From Liriodendron chinense (lineage: Eukaryota > Streptophyta > Magnoliopsida > Magnoliales > Magnoliaceae): a DNA stretch of 64,000 nt. Where the stretch lies: NCBI GenBank assembly GCA_003013855.2, contig ML058587.1:434001-498000 (forward strand), in the 5' to 3' direction. The notes under the pieces are model-generated. The model was not told the origin of the DNA. It saw nothing but the letters and a program-made list of their open reading frames with translations, and made no database searches. The number at the start of each line of letters is the position of its first letter. Within the stretch, counting starts at the first letter, position 1. This document shows, piece by piece, positions 22,253 through 34,189 of this stretch. A program made the position numbers and the translations under genes.

Positions 22253-24267
22253 ACCTTAATGTATGTGTTTTATTCAGGCTGTCCATCCAATTTGGATGAT
22301 CATTTTTGGACATGATCCCAAAAATGAGATGGATCCTATACTCAAGTGGGACCACACACGGGATTAAACGCCCACCATTAAAAACTACTTGAAAGCTGCA
22401 GAGGTTTTGATCAAGCTGATATTTGCGTGTTTCCCTTGATCTATGTGATATTAACAGGTTGGATGGCAAAAACACATCACCAGTGGGTCCTAGGAAGGTT
22501 TCAACGGTGGGCGTCATTATCACCACTGCTTCCTATTGTGTGGTCCACTTAAGCCTTAAATCTACCTTCTTTTTGGGCTAATGCCTTAAAATGATCGGTC
22601 ATAATAGATGAACAGCGTGGATAAAATACATACATTACGGTGGGCCCCACAGAGCCCCTGCCAGGACTCGGTCAGGGCAGGACGCAATCCGCCTCCCTTC
22701 CCTCAGTTGCGCGTGGCATTTCGCCCATGGAAGGTTGCAATTGCCCAATGAAGGCTTTTGGGGCACGGACTCGTCCGAGCCGACTCGGAGTCAGTATGGC
22801 TCGGCCCCCTGCAAATCAGGCTCGAAAATGGGGATGACTGGTACTCAAGCGAGTCACGGCTGGACTCATGACTGAATGAGTGGGTCCTAGTCACCGAGTC
22901 TTAAAACAGCAATTAGGACGGTAATCTGGTCAACGTACGCGTGTTGGAATTTAGGGCCGGGCACAAGGTTACTATACATACACACCCTCGAGATGACTTT
23001 TGGGCAAGATGGCCCACTTAGGGATGGTTCCGCTTACCCCACAGGTGGGCCCTACCTAAGAGCTCAGAAGAACGGTATCTTTTTGCTCGGCCTAGCATCG
23101 TCCTTATGGTGGGCCTATCTTCTGGTGATCCACATATTTCATCTATTGGGCCCTGCTGTAGACGGTCAACGGACCCAATCTCCAAAAGATCCTATCCATT
23201 CGATTGGTAGATTCTTTCATTGCCTAGGCTTGATGTAAGGGGTAGTTTGAGAACGTAGATTGCCTACTGACAATAGCTACTGGACGGTGCTTAGTGGGCC
23301 CCATCATGATGTATGTGTTCTATCCATGCCATCCATCCAATTGAGCTTAAAAATAGACAGATCCAAATATCATGTGGACCACACCACACCACATGAAACA
23401 GTAGTAATTGAACGCCCGTAGTTAGAAACCTCATGGGGTACAAAAATTTTGGATGAAGCTGATACTTGTGTTTACCCTTCGTCTAGGTTTGTGACCTAAT
23501 CAGGGTTGGATGGCAAATAAACATTACAGAGGACCCTAGGAAGCTTTAAATAACCGGCGTTCAATCACCACTGTTCTCTTGTGGTGTGGTCCACTTGCAA
23601 TTTGGATCTGCCTCATTTTTAGGCCCATGCCCTATAATGATCTAAAACATAAATAAATAATGTGGATAAACCACATACATCAAGGTGGGCCCACAAATCA
23701 CCGTCCATTGATGGCTAGGGCAGAGATAATAGTCAATCCATCCTTCTTAGTTTGGATGCTGGAAAGTCATTCTTCATGTTGCTTGGAAGACTAATTATAT
23801 GAAATTCAAACCTATTTACAACAACTCAAGTTAGAATAGTCATCTAGAAGAATATTAATTGCTATTAATAATTATTTAAAAAATATTAATTATTATTAAT
23901 AATCATATAAGTGTTAGGTCAATTATCATTTAGAAAAATATTATTACACCTGCACTCACACCAGTGGGATTTCATCACCCACAGGGCTCAAACCCCAAAT
24001 CTCTGTGTTGAAACTTAGAGAGCCTACCATCTAGGCAAAGATAAGAACCCTTTTGTGGTATAGTTTAGTTGGGCTCAGGATCTACTTCCTTTTAGGCTCA
24101 TGTACTAAAATAATTTGAAATTTTGATTGAGCAGCGTATCATCATGGTGGGGTTAACAAATTTTTGGCTTAGGAGGTTGAAATTCACAAAGGTTTTTCAA
24201 GGTGGAAACTCCGCTGATCAATGTCGGTGGGATTAGATAGGTCCTGGTGCATTATAGTCAAAGGTAG
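22253..24267. repeat. 2.0-kb tandem duplication, unit 2
   Basis: Second direct copy of 20243-22252, offset 2010 at the left and 2016 at the right. By eye nearly all positions agree, with a few single-base changes and short indels (for example an extra CACAC near 23388). It ends in GTCAAAGGTAGCAC where unit 1 runs into unit 2 with GTCAAAGGTGGCAC. The copies include palindromic repeats at 22253-22710 and 23255-23720. Confidence 0.9.
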
Positions 24268-24406
24268 CACTGAAGCTGGTGAGCAGAGCCATCCTAATGT
24301 CATGCAGGCAAGAATCCTAAGGCTAGATCATGGTCCGCACTTACTGTCAACATGGGTTTCCGTGGCCGTTGCTAATTTTCAAGACCGATGGTTAAATCCG
24401 TGGCGT

Positions 24407-24486
24407 TTGGTTGCACCAAATATCATGAAATTTCCTGATATTTGGTAAAACCAAACGCAGGTTTTCCTAATATTTGGTGCAACCAA
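24407..24486. repeat. Short foldback
   Basis: Perfect 17-bp inverted arms TTGGTTGCACCAAATAT (24407-24423) and its complement (24470-24486). The interior holds a further GATATTTGGT partner, giving alternative hairpins. Possibly a tiny MITE remnant. Confidence 0.6.
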
Positions 24487-24803
24487 TTGCACCCCCACAC
24501 AATTGCTACATCATCAGAGAATCCGGATCAACCATGAAAACTTTTAGAAGCTTGACCTACAAATCAACGCGTGGGGCCCACTGTGATGATTGAATGATAT
24601 CGAATCTCTCCACCATGTATGTTGCCCATTATTCTCCTGGGATCTCAAGAGTCTTAAGTGGCCGACAACACGGAAAATCATACTTAAAACCTCTAAAATC
24701 ACGTGATATGGCCACCAAAGTTCTAAAATAGCCTATTTATTTGAGTGTACATTTATCCTAGTGGGATGCATCTTCAAAATGGATTGGATGGCATATAAAA
24801 AAC

Positions 24804-25220
24804 GGAAGCAGATTGCGTCCAACCTTGGTCGGACATTTAAGCGTCTGAGAGAACAGTTTGAGGAGCCACTATGATGTATCAGTCTATCCAAGCCGTCCAT
24901 CCCTCTTATAAGGTCATATTAAGGTATGAGCCCAACAATAAGTCAGATCCAACGCATTAATCGACCACACCAAATAGTAAGCTTGGGTTGCATTAAATGC
25001 ATAGCTCATAAATTCAAGTTGCATTAAATGCAAGATTCATCTCTGGTGTGGTCCATAACAGTGTTCAGTGTTCTATCTGCCTCATTTTTGAGCCCATGCC
25101 TTAACATTATATTAGAAAATGAGTAGACGGCATGGATAAACCAATACATCATGGTGGGCCCTCGTACAGATCTGGTCAGACACTTAAATGTCCGACCAGG
25201 GGTTGGACGCAATCCACCTC
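24804..25220. repeat. Palindromic repeat with extended ends
   Basis: Outer arms GAAGCAGATTGCGTCCAACC (24804) and GGTTGGACGCAATCCACCTC (to about 25220), then matching GGTCGGACATTTAAGCGTCT / CACTTAAATGTCCGACC arms. The core is shortened. This copy shows most clearly that the terminal arms run about 50 bp beyond the GGGCCC motif. Confidence 0.82.
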
Positions 25221-25830
25221 TATAAAAAACATGGTGGCCAGCTCACAGACAATTTAGAGGATTTTTTAATGGTGGCCATAAACATGTGGATGAATTAATA
25301 AAATTATAAAGACTCTACCTTTAACAACAGTCAAAAGAGGAGGATGATTAAAGCCATAATAAAAAAAAAAACAACAGTAAAAAAGGAACAGGGCTCAAGG
25401 AACTGTGGGAATAGTGAAAAAGAGGAGGAGGATCGGGGCTCAAGCGACTGTGGGAACAGTAAAAAATAGGGGAGATGAGAATCAGCTCAAGGGACTGTGG
25501 TGGGCCCTCGCACAGAGGTCCGACTAGGGGTCGGATGCAATCCACCTCTATAAAAAACATGTTGGCCGGCCCACAAACAATTTAGAGAATTTTTTAATGG
25601 TGGCCATAAACGTATGCATGAATTAATAAAATCATAAAGACTCCACCTTTAGCAACAGTCAAAAGAGGATGATAATTAAACTCATAAAAAAAAAAAAAGC
25701 AGTCAAAAGAGGAATAGGGCTGAAGGAACTGTGCGAATGTAAAAAAGAGGAAGATGATTAGGCTCAAGTGACTATGGGAACAGTAAAAAAATAGGGGAGG
25801 ATGAGAATCAGCTAAAGGGACCGTAGGAGA
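25153..25830. repeat. 346-bp tandem duplication
   Basis: Unit 1 25153-25498, unit 2 25499-about 25830. Each begins GGTGGGCCCTCG (right end of the preceding palindromic repeat), then CCACCTCTATAAAAAACATG, TTTTTTAATGGTGGCCATAA and AGTCAAAAGAGGA. The duplication captured the repeat's end. An 80-bp-spaced direct repeat (GGCATATTTACTACTCT) follows at 25843 and 25923. Confidence 0.8.
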
Positions 25831-26309
25831 ATATATTACAAAGGCATATTTACTACTCTTGGAATTTAAACACTTTACCTTCTGATTTAATACATGTAAA
25901 ACAACTAGTTGCATATTACGGAGGCATATTTACTACTCTCGAAATTTAAACACTTAGGTGGTGTTTGGTAAATTGAAAAATTAAGTCTGAAAATTAATTT
26001 AATTGCTAAAAGCTTAAAATGTTGAATTTTAATACTTATTTGTATTGAAAAATTTATTTGGTAATTTTTTCTGAAAAAAGCTCTAATATTTGAAATTAAG
26101 TACTTCTTTCGCAAAAATCTATTAGCAAGCACAAGGTATAAACATCTTAAAATTGTCAATTTGTCATATTTGCCCCTATTGTCTCAATTCTATCTTCTAT
26201 ATAGTATGAGACAAAATATGTTATTGTCAGACAAAATTTTTAGACACCTATGTCCAATTCACATACATCTCAAACATAATGTTATATCCAATTCAGAATT
26301 CAATCCCCA

Positions 26310-26470
26310 TTGCTTGCTTACTATGGTGTGATGTGGTCCCCTTGAGCCATTAATCTGCCTCCTTGTTGAGCTCGTGCCCTACGTTGATCTGGAAAAATGG
26401 ATGGACGATGTGGATAAAACATATACAGCACGACCGGCCCAAAGACCATTGACAGGACAGTCCATCTCTT
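26310..26470. repeat. Right half of a palindromic repeat
   Basis: Keeps GTGATGTGGTCC, ATCTGCCTCC, TGGATGGACGATGTGGATAA and AAACATATACAGCACG; no left arm. Confidence 0.65.
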
Positions 26471-26580
26471 GAGTCATGCTAGGACGTGGTGGGGTAGTGC
26501 CCAATCCGTGCACGGTAGTCGATGTATGCAAGGATCAAATTAGATGCGGCCTAGGCCTCACACAAGAAGGTACATTCCTT

Positions 26581-26995
26581 GCTGTGGGGCCCACTTTGAT
26601 GTGAGTATTCTATATCCACGCTGTCCATCCATTTTCATATACCATTTAGTACATGAGCCCAAAAAGAAAAAGATATTATCTAAAGCAGACCATACTATTT
26701 GGAAACAGTAGTGAGTGAACGCTCAACCATTAAATACTTTCTAAAGCCCACTGGAAAGTTTATTTTTCCATCTAACTTGTTGGTAAAATCGAAAAACTTG
26801 GATAGAGGAGAAAAAAAAAATCAGCTTGATCCAATACTTTTGTGGCCCAGTAATGGTCAATTATCACTATTTCCTATGCTATGGTCCACTTGAGAATTAA
26901 ATCTACTTCATTTTTGGGCTCATGTCATAAACTGATCTAAAAAAACTTATGAACAGTATGGATGCAAAATACACAAATAAAGGTGGGCCCAAAGG
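26581..26995. repeat. Palindromic repeat
   Basis: Left core CTGTGGGGCCCACTTTGATG, right core AAGGTGGGCCC. All middle blocks are present (TTATTTTTCCATCTAACTTG, AATCAGCTTGATCCAA). Confidence 0.78.
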
Positions 26996-27084
26996 TAAGG
27001 GTCGCACTATCTTGATTGAGGCAGGGGCGCACATAATCAGCTCATGTCCGTGCTTGGTGTTGATGTGGCAGAGTCCTGCCAACT

Positions 27085-27395
27085 CCAAATGATGTTTGTG
27101 TTAGATCTACACTATCCATCTTCTTCTTCTTTTTTTTCTTTTTTTTTTTTCTTTTTTCTTCTTTTCTTTTTTTTAGATCATTTTGGGTCATGAGCTCAAA
27201 AATAAGGCAGATCAAAAATCAACAGTAGAAAAAATATTCAATGGAAGACATTTCTTTCCTCACTTTTTCCTTTTATATGGCCCACTCAAGTTTAAGATTT
27301 GCCTCATTTTTTGCATGAAGTCCTGAAATGAGCTGAAAAAAGTGATAATGGAGTATACTTCTCCCAAACATCACAGTGGCCCACCTAACAACCCA
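27085..27395. repeat. Shortened palindromic repeat with pyrimidine expansion
   Basis: Arms AAATGATGTTTGTGTTAGAT and CCCAAACATCACAGTGGCCC. A TTCTTCTTC/poly-T tract (27118-27175) has expanded inside the left arm where the consensus has a short T run. Confidence 0.7.
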
Positions 27396-27453
27396 GTGCG
27401 TTTTGGATTTCCGTGTCTGCCAGGTGTGGTAAAGTGTTCATATGCTAAAGTTT

Positions 27454-27852
27454 TGTGGGGCCTATCATGATGCATGTGTTATATCCACACCATCCATCCA
27501 TATTGTCATATCATTGTAAGCCATGAGGGAAAAAATGAGTTAGATCCAAAGTTCAAGTGGACCACACCACAAAAAACAGTGGGAATTGAATGCTTGATAT
27601 TGAAAACTTCCTGCAGGCCACAAAAGTTTTGGATCAAGTGGATATTTTTGCTTTCCCTTAATCCAGGTGTGTGTGACCTTATAAAAAGATTTGATGGAAA
27701 ATAAAATTATGGTGGTCCCTAGGAAGGTTTCAACTATGGGTGTCATCATCCCCACAAGAAACTGTGGTGCGGTCCACTTAAGCTTTCAGTTTACCTCATT
27801 TTTGTCCCAGATGAATGGTGTGGATATAACACATGCATTATGATGGGGCCAA
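27454..27852. repeat. Palindromic repeat
   Basis: Left core TGTGGGGCCTATCATGATGC, right core ACACATGCATTATGATGGGG. Near full length. Confidence 0.8.
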
Positions 27853-28155
27853 AAAACTTTGCCACTCACCGCAGCAACATAACTTCTATCTCATACAAAA
27901 GCTCCGCGTAAGCTTCCAATAAAAGGGCAAAATTGTCATTTATAAAAAAAATGAAACTCAAAATCACTTACCGCATTCAACGTTAACTCTTAAGCCAAAG
28001 GAAAGCTTAAAAAAATTTTATTTTTTCAATGAAAATTTCAATTAAGCTCTTAAATTTGTGGATTTACCAAACCATCAAATCTAAAAAAAAAATCACTGAA
28101 AACATGCCATTTATGTGGTTAGTGCCAAAAATAAGTTTTACCAAACATGCCCTTA

Positions 28156-28764
28156 ATCTTCTGCTTTGATACTATGTAAAATAAATGGTTGCTTTAAAAG
28201 ATTAAGCCATTAGAAAATAGTATATCAATGTATGTCAAGGACCTCAACGTGTGTCTCCTTACATATGCTAAATAGCAAATATCCCAATTTTGCTATCATT
28301 ATGCTTTTACCACCAATTATCTGTATTTACTAACTATCAAATAGGCATTGAGAGAATGGCTAATAGCTATTTGAATCGAAATTAGATAATTACAAAAATA
28401 AATATTAATTATTAAAATAAATTGTCTAATCAAAATTAGTCATTGAATATTTCAAAGAATACAAGGAATAAAAAGGCACTTTTTCAATACAGCCTTGAAA
28501 ATCATAAATAAGCTGGTTGGACTGGCACCCTTTATATCTAACGTACCCTAGTCTAATTAATAAATGGGTTTTACTTTTAGGCCCAGGCGACCCTTGGGGC
28601 ATACATGCCAACCCCAATCTAGCCCAAGCCGCCCTTCTAGCCCTGACTAAATTCAAAGGCACGCGATGGTCACTTGATAAGCACGCAATCCTCATGTCTT
28701 TGTAAATGGCACTTATGCCAAATGTGGATTGGGCACTACCCCACAAAGGACCTAGCTAGAGACC
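28156..28764. other. No recognisable gene
   Basis: AT-rich left half; right half has short opposing frames around 28426-28746 without motifs. Nothing supported. Confidence 0.45.
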
Positions 28765-29225
28765 GATTGTCAGGGCTTTTGTGGGGCCTACTGTGATGTA
28801 TGTTTTCATCCATGTCGTCCATTCATTTTTACAAATCATTTTAAGGCACGGGCAGATCGAAGGCTCAAGTTGACCCACCCAAAGAAGCAGTAATGACTAT
28901 GATGCCCACTGTTGAAACCTTCCTAAAGCCCACTTTGATGTTTATTTGCCATCCAACTTGTTGATAAGGTCAGATAGACCTTGATGAAGGGAAAACATAA
29001 ATATCAGCTTGATTCAAAACTTCAGTGGCCTCTAGCAAGTTTTCAGTGGTATGTGTTCAATCCCCACTGCTTCCTGTGGTGTGGTTCACTTGAGCCTTTG
29101 ATTTGCCTCCCTTTTTGGCTCATGCCCTTGAATGATTTGTCAAAATGGATTGACGGCGTTGATTAAATCATATATCATGGTGGCCCCACAGCCCTGCAAG
29201 GACCCTCTGTCACTGGCTAGGTCCC
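28765..29225. repeat. Palindromic repeat
   Basis: Left core TTGTGGGGCCTACTGTGATG, right core CATATATCATGGTGGCCCCA, followed by GCAAGGACCCTCTGTC-type outer arm. Near complete. Confidence 0.8.
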
Positions 29226-29420
29226 CAGCTATCATGAGGGGCCCAATTCTATAAAAAGGATGGTCAAAAGATTTGGCAATTCAACCCGACTCATTCAGTC
29301 CTGAACCGGACTCACAACTCGCCTGAGTCAGGGCTGAAACTGGAGTCTGGAGTGGCTCATGGTATCAAACTGGACTGTGACTGAGTGAGTGGATCATACC
29401 ATATATAGATGGGCTATGGT

Positions 29421-30001
29421 TAGGGCTCTCAATGGAGTGGGTCAGATCCGAGATCTAATACGCTCTAAATCCATATAATGCGGATTTGGATCTTAAAATA
29501 GGTCCGATTAGTTAAATGGATCAGATTTGAATCTTAAAATAAGTCAGATTACTTAAATGGACCGGATTTGGATTCACAGGAACATATCCAAGTTCGATCC
29601 GAATCCAATTAAGATCCGACTCATTGTCACCTTACTGTATTATATTCATGCTGGCCATCCATTTTCCAGATTATTATAGGCCATGTCTCAAAATTGAGAC
29701 ATGCCACTCTTAGGTCCACCATACCACAGTAAATAGTGGGATTAGCATCATTTTTCTATTAAATTAGATATATTATATTATATATTTCTTTAGATTTGTA
29801 ATGGGGATGGATTCAGACCTAGATTCGACCCGAATCCGATGGTTATATGGATTTTGTATAGGAAATGGATCTAACAATTTATAAATGGATTGGATAAGGA
29901 TATCACCTTTCGGATCCGAGTTGGATCCGAATCCGACCGAATCCATCTACAGATATACAGACTTGGAGTTGGATCCGAGCCATTGAAATTTGAGAGCCCT
30001 A
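29421..30001. mobile_element. Non-autonomous hAT element with 8-bp target duplication, copy 1
   Basis: Ends TAGGGCTCTCAA and TTGAGAGCCCTA are perfect 12-bp inverted repeats. Flanks GCTATGGT (29413-29420) and GTTATGGT (30002-30009) form an 8-bp target duplication with one mismatch, the hAT signature. Internal GATCCGA/TCGGATC phrases recur. About 29635-29745 holds a fragment of the palindromic-repeat left arm. Homologous to 59700-60288. Confidence 0.85.
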
Positions 30002-30009
30002 GTTATGGT

Positions 30010-30255
30010 TAATAGAAAACAGAGATGGGGTGATCTCACACAAACAATGGTGACCTTCAAGTGGGCTGTGACAAGTGAGGTTGGTAGACCATTGGCATTA
30101 ATCGTCATTCACCACTGTTTCCCGTGTGTGGTCCACCCGTGATTTGGATCTACTTCATTTTTTGGATCATGTCCTAAAATCAGCTTTCAAAACATATTGA
30201 CGGCATGATGTACGGCATATACACCACAGTGGGCCCACAATTAGGGATCCACCCA
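30010..30255. repeat. Right half of a palindromic repeat
   Basis: CACCACTGTTTCC, GTGTGGTCCACC, GATTTGGATCTACTTCATTT and ACACCACAGTGGGCCC identify the right arm; the left arm is not recognisable. Confidence 0.6.
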
Positions 30256-30310
30256 TCCCAGTGCCTGTGATGTAAGGCATATGCACCAAAGCTGCACCCC
30301 ATACTCTTTG

Positions 30311-30478
30311 AACCCTAAAAGCGAGGACTCTACTAACTAAATGTGGGGCTCACTGTGATGTATGTGAACCCAAAAAGTGAGGACTCTGCGAACTAAATGT
30401 GGGGCTCACTATGATGTATGTGAACCCTAAAAGTGAGGACTTTGCCAACTAAATGTGGGGCTCACCATGATGTATGTG
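30311..30478. repeat. Three 56-bp tandem repeats of a palindromic-repeat end
   Basis: Units at 30311, 30367 and 30423 each read AACCC-AAAAGTGAGGACT, then CAACTAAATGTGGGGCTCAC and GATGTATGTG. The third unit runs on into the body of the repeat, so the first 24 bp of the element plus its flank were amplified. Confidence 0.9.
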
Positions 30479-30890
30479 ACTTATCTATACTGTCCATCCG
30501 CTATGCGAGCTGAATTTAGAGTATGAAGCAAAAACTGAGACTAATCCAAAGCTCAAGTGGACCACACCACTAGAAATAGTGGGAATCAATCACTTACCAT
30601 TAATGACTTCTTGGGGACCCCATAAATTTTGGATCAAGCTGATATTGGTTTTTCCCCTCTTATCCATGTCTATGTTACTTTATGTACCGGTTAGATGACA
30701 AATAAACATCCATGTGGGTTCGTGAAGGAAATAACTTTCAATGGTGGACATATTATGGCCTCTGAATCTGTTGGTATAACCACTTAGGTGTTGGATCTGC
30801 TTCATTTTTTGCTCGTATCCTAAAATGTTCTAATAAAATGGACGGATGATGCAGATATGTCATATATAGCACGGTGGGACGCACAAATTT
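30455..30890. repeat. Palindromic repeat
   Basis: Left core TGTGGGGCTCACCATGATGT, right core TCATATATAGCACGGTGGGA. The flank ends near 31155 in AATCAAACGGGCCTTTA, a PIF-type terminus whose partner I cannot find on the left. Confidence 0.72.
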
Positions 30891-31199
30891 AAGCCACTAC
30901 TTTTGAACTGATTTTCAAAATAAAAATACATAAAGCATTTTCAAACCGAGCAAAAAAGTAATAATTACCTATTTATAAAAATTTACATGTTGGGTGGGTG
31001 TAAGGAGACACTAACTCTACTGGTGGTGGGTGGGTGCATCGTGTGTGACTAGCTGTGTGGGTGTGTTGCCTAACTAATAGGGTGGTTGGATTGCATGACT
31101 AGCTAAAAAGAAAAAAGATTTACATATGATGGTAAAATCAAACGGGCCTTTATTAGGTTGAGTCACCTTCATGCAACATGCATCATTTTAAAGAGCTGG

Positions 31200-31615
31200 C
31201 ATCAAACGGGGGGTTTGTGAGACCACAATGATATATGTATTTTATCCTCCCCAGCCATTCATTTTTGTCAGATTATAAGCTATGAGCAAAAAATAGGTAG
31301 GTCTAAAGCTCAAGTGGACCACACTACAGGAAGCCACTTTAAGAATATTTTGGACTATTAAAAACCTTCAAAATTCCCATGGCCAGTTGTCCTGTTTATA
31401 AGGTCATATAGACTTGGATGAAGGGAAAACACAAATATTAGCTTATCAACACTTCAGCCGCTCTCAATAAGTTTTCAATAGTAAGCATTCAATCTTTATT
31501 ATGTTGTCCGCTTAAGCTTCGGACCTGTCTGCTTTTAATCTCATGACCTAAAAATGATAGGGAAAATGGATGCAGAGTGGATAAAACACGTGAATCAGGG
31601 TAGGTAACACATAGC
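31200..31615. repeat. Palindromic repeat
   Basis: Left core GTTTGTGAGACCACAATGAT, right core AAACACGTGAATCAGGGTAG. Middle blocks are present; arms diverged. Confidence 0.68.
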
Positions 31616-31829
31616 CCTAGCATGGATGGTGTGAGGCAGTCCACGTTCCAAGCTCGGGTCTTGCCTGGCGTGACGCAATCAACGTTCCAGAAACGGGCCT
31701 TGATACGCCGTCTCAATGCCACGTGTAAAGCTGACTGTCCCAAATGAACGCAGATTTCCTGCGAATGCCTATCCTCATGAACCATTGTCTGTGGCCCGTA
31801 GGGATATACCTGTGCCGGAGTTGTGGGGT

Positions 31830-32166
31830 CGACAGAGATGTCCGTGACAAATCTACACCGTCCATATGTTTTGAAAGACTGCAGTAGGACATGACTCTAA
31901 AAATGGGCAGATCCAAAACTCAGGTGGGCCACAAAAATTAGACGGTGAGAACCGAAACAGCCACCGTTGAAATCTTCCTGGAGCTAACCATGATGTTTAT
32001 ATGCCATCTAAACTGTTCATAGGATTATATAACTCCGATAAACTGTTAGAACAAATATCATCCTTATATAAAACACTTGTCACCTCAAGTGTTCAATCCC
32101 CTCTGTTTCATGTGGTATGGCTCACTTTTTTATATGACTGATTTTTAGAATCCTATGCTATTATGG
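31830..32166. repeat. Palindromic repeat cut off at the assembly gap
   Basis: Left core TGTGGGGTCGACAGAGATGT; subfamily with CAGAGATGTCCGT like 52518 and 61190. It stops at CTATTATGG, exactly at the gap, and the missing right end does not reappear after the retrotransposon. Confidence 0.7.
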
Positions 32167-32191
32167 NNNNNNNNNNNNNNNNNNNNNNNNN
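32167..32191. other. Assembly gap (25 N)
   Basis: Run of 25 N. The true length is unknown and probably hides the second LTR of the adjacent retrotransposon. Confidence 1.
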
Positions 32192-32435
32192 CTCGGTCAA
32201 TGATTTGACCGATATCTCGAGATTTGACTTGCTTGATCCTTTGGTTCCTAGAGATGTAGGCAACGGGAACTCTCGTTTCCTGAGATTGTCAGAGTCTGTA
32301 GAGTTCTTCGCTCCTGACTGCGCTTCTTCTTGTTCTTGAACTGTAACCGCTTGAACTGATCTGGACCGTCTGCTTTCTTGGTACCTGCACTTTTATTTTT
32401 TCTTTTCTCTTCTTTTTTTTTTTTTTCATTTTGAG

Positions 32436-32672
32436 CCATTTTTGCCTGTAGTGCTCTTTCGAGTTTTCACCACAGCCGGCTTTTTCCCGTCATTTTTGCC
32501 CGTGGCGCCCTTTCAGGTTTTCACCACGTCCCGGGTATTTGGTCTTGCCTGCCCCTTGGCAGCTGTGCTGTTTTTACCCTTGGCGCCCTTTCAGGTTTTC
32601 ACCAAGTCCGCTGTATGCCCACTGTTTTTACTCGGAGCGCCCTTTCGGGTTTTCACTCTCGCCCTCTTTGTT
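32436..32672 (-). repeat. Tandem repeats in the retrotransposon 3' region
   Basis: Four imperfect units share TTTTTGCCCGTGGCGCCCTT or variants followed by TCAGGTTTTCACCA, at about 32440, 32490, 32570 and 32626. Tandem repeats in the 3' untranslated part are a known trait of Ogre-type elements. Confidence 0.75.
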
Positions 32673-33155
32673 TAGGCACACATTTTTTTTTTTCTTCTTT
32701 TTTTTTTTTCTTTTCTTTTCTGGATCTCTGGATAACTGCGGCGGCTAGAGGTCGGGAATCCGTCGTTGCCGGCCGATGGCAGTCCTTCAGCCCTTATCCT
32801 GAGTTACGATAATGGAGCTGTCGGTCTTTGCTAAAGACCCCTCTGAGATGGATGGATGGATGACTGTGTTTCTTCTTGGGTTGATTTTTTCTTGGGCGCC
32901 TTGCTTTGGCTTCCCTTTTTCTTTCTTTTTTCTTCTTTTCTTTTCTTTTTCTTTTTCTTTTGCATTCTTTTTCTCTCTCTTTTTTTTTGTCCCTTTTTGA
33001 ATCCCCCCCTTTTCTTTTTTTTTTTGTATTTTTCTCTTTTGGAGTCCCCTTATTTGAAACACTTGTTGGTGGACGGGAATGATTTCTCAGAGATCTTAGC
33101 TTTGACCCCTTGACTTCAGCTCTGTTAAAGTAACCTTTGATAAGGTCAGAATAAC
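32673..33155 (-). other. Retrotransposon 3' untranslated region, purine-rich on the minus strand
   Basis: Long T/C tracts on the plus strand (32685-32720, 32920-33050) are A/G-rich on the element's strand. One could serve as a polypurine tract, but without the 3' LTR it cannot be placed. A lysine-rich minus-strand frame here is low complexity, not a protein. Confidence 0.5.
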
Positions 33156-33653
33156 TTACCCGTGAAAGATCTTCACGTTGTCGGCGTTGGTTGGCGAAGG
33201 AAGATCCACCCCTCTCATGCTGGTGAGTCTGAGGGCGCCTCCAGGAAGTACTTCTCTGATGATCAGTGGCCCGTCCCACGAGGGTTTGAACTTTCCTCTG
33301 GGATCTGGAAGGTGCGACGGTAGAATCTTCTTCATGACCATGTCGCCTACCTTGAAGCTCCTTTTTCGGACTCTCTTGTTGTAAGCCCGAGCGATCCTTT
33401 TCTGATAGCACTGTGAATGACTTAGTGCACGCATGCGTTTTTCATCTGCTAGCTGCAACTGATCGAATCTGGCCCGTTGCCATTCTCCTTCTTCAATTCC
33501 GCTTTCGAGTAACACTCGTAGTGATGGTATTTCCACCTCGACTGGTAGGACTGCTTCCATTCCGTAAGTAAGCTCGAAAGGGAAGTAACGCCCGTAGCAG
33601 ACCGTACAGACGTTCGATAGGCCCAAAGTGCATATGGGAGCATATCTGACCAA
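33156..33653 (-). pseudogene. Integrase C-terminal part (frameshifted from the core)
   Basis: About 150 codons starting in the region that reads FELTYGMEAVLPVEVEIPSL and ending NADNVKIFHG-stop. This is the GMEAVLPVEVEIPS and FKVGDMVMKK...GKFKPSWDGP segment that closes Tat-type integrases; no chromodomain follows. It is separated from the integrase core by a one-base loss near 33584. Confidence 0.8.
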
Positions 33654-34189
33654 TCTCGATATGTCACGACCATCTTCTCGAGTATCCTGACGATTGTCTT
33701 GTTTGCGGCTTCTACCCCACCATTCATCTGGGGACGGTAGGGGCTTGATCGATGACGTTGGATCTTGAACTTGCTGAGGAAGTCATCCATCTTCTTGTTG
33801 ACGAACGGGGTCCCATTATCTGTGATGATGGCATTAGGGATTCCATATCGGCATATGATGTTGTTCTTCATGAATTTGATCACTTGAGATGCTGCAATCG
33901 TGGTGTATGAGGCTGCCTCTACCCACTTGGTGAAGTAGTCGACTGCCACAAGTATGTACTCGTGACCATTTGATGCTTTGGGACTGATCTTGCCGATGAT
34001 GTCGAGTCCCCACATGGAGAAGGGCCAGGGGGTGGTCAGGTTGTATAACTCTGATGATGGGGCATGGATTTGATTCGCATGCTCTTGACACTTGAAGCAT
34101 TTTCTGACGTGCTGGCAACAGTCTGTCTCCATGGTGAGCCAGTAGTAGCCGAGTCGTAGAATCTTCTTTGCCATCATGTGCCCATTCAT
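33449..34189 (-). pseudogene. Integrase zinc-finger and catalytic core of the retrotransposon
   Basis: Carries the end of the zinc-binding domain (CCQHVRKCFKCQ) and the catalytic core with all three acidic positions: D in MWGLDIIGKI, D in IITDNGTPF, E in NGGVEAANKT. The integrase inserts element DNA into the host genome. The first histidine part of the zinc domain lies in another frame upstream (a lesion near 34235), and the C-terminal part is displaced near 33584, so the copy is not translatable as one chain. Confidence 0.85.

Larger units (their letters stand above)
25957..28152. mobile_element. Possible large PIF/Harbinger-type non-autonomous element
   Basis: Ends GGTGGTGTTTGGTAAA and TTTTACCAAACATGCCC are imperfect inverted repeats, each flanked by TTA (25954-25956, 28153-28155). 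The inside holds four palindromic-repeat copies and AT-rich flanks, with no transposase. It could be two unrelated ends; the TTA pairing and the KTTTGGTAAA match are the only support. Confidence 0.4.

Noticed and set aside
32794..33411. 205-codon Lys/Arg-rich frame on the minus strand
   Set aside because: It overlaps the integrase C-terminal region in another frame and continues through purine-rich 3' untranslated sequence; the composition explains the charge.
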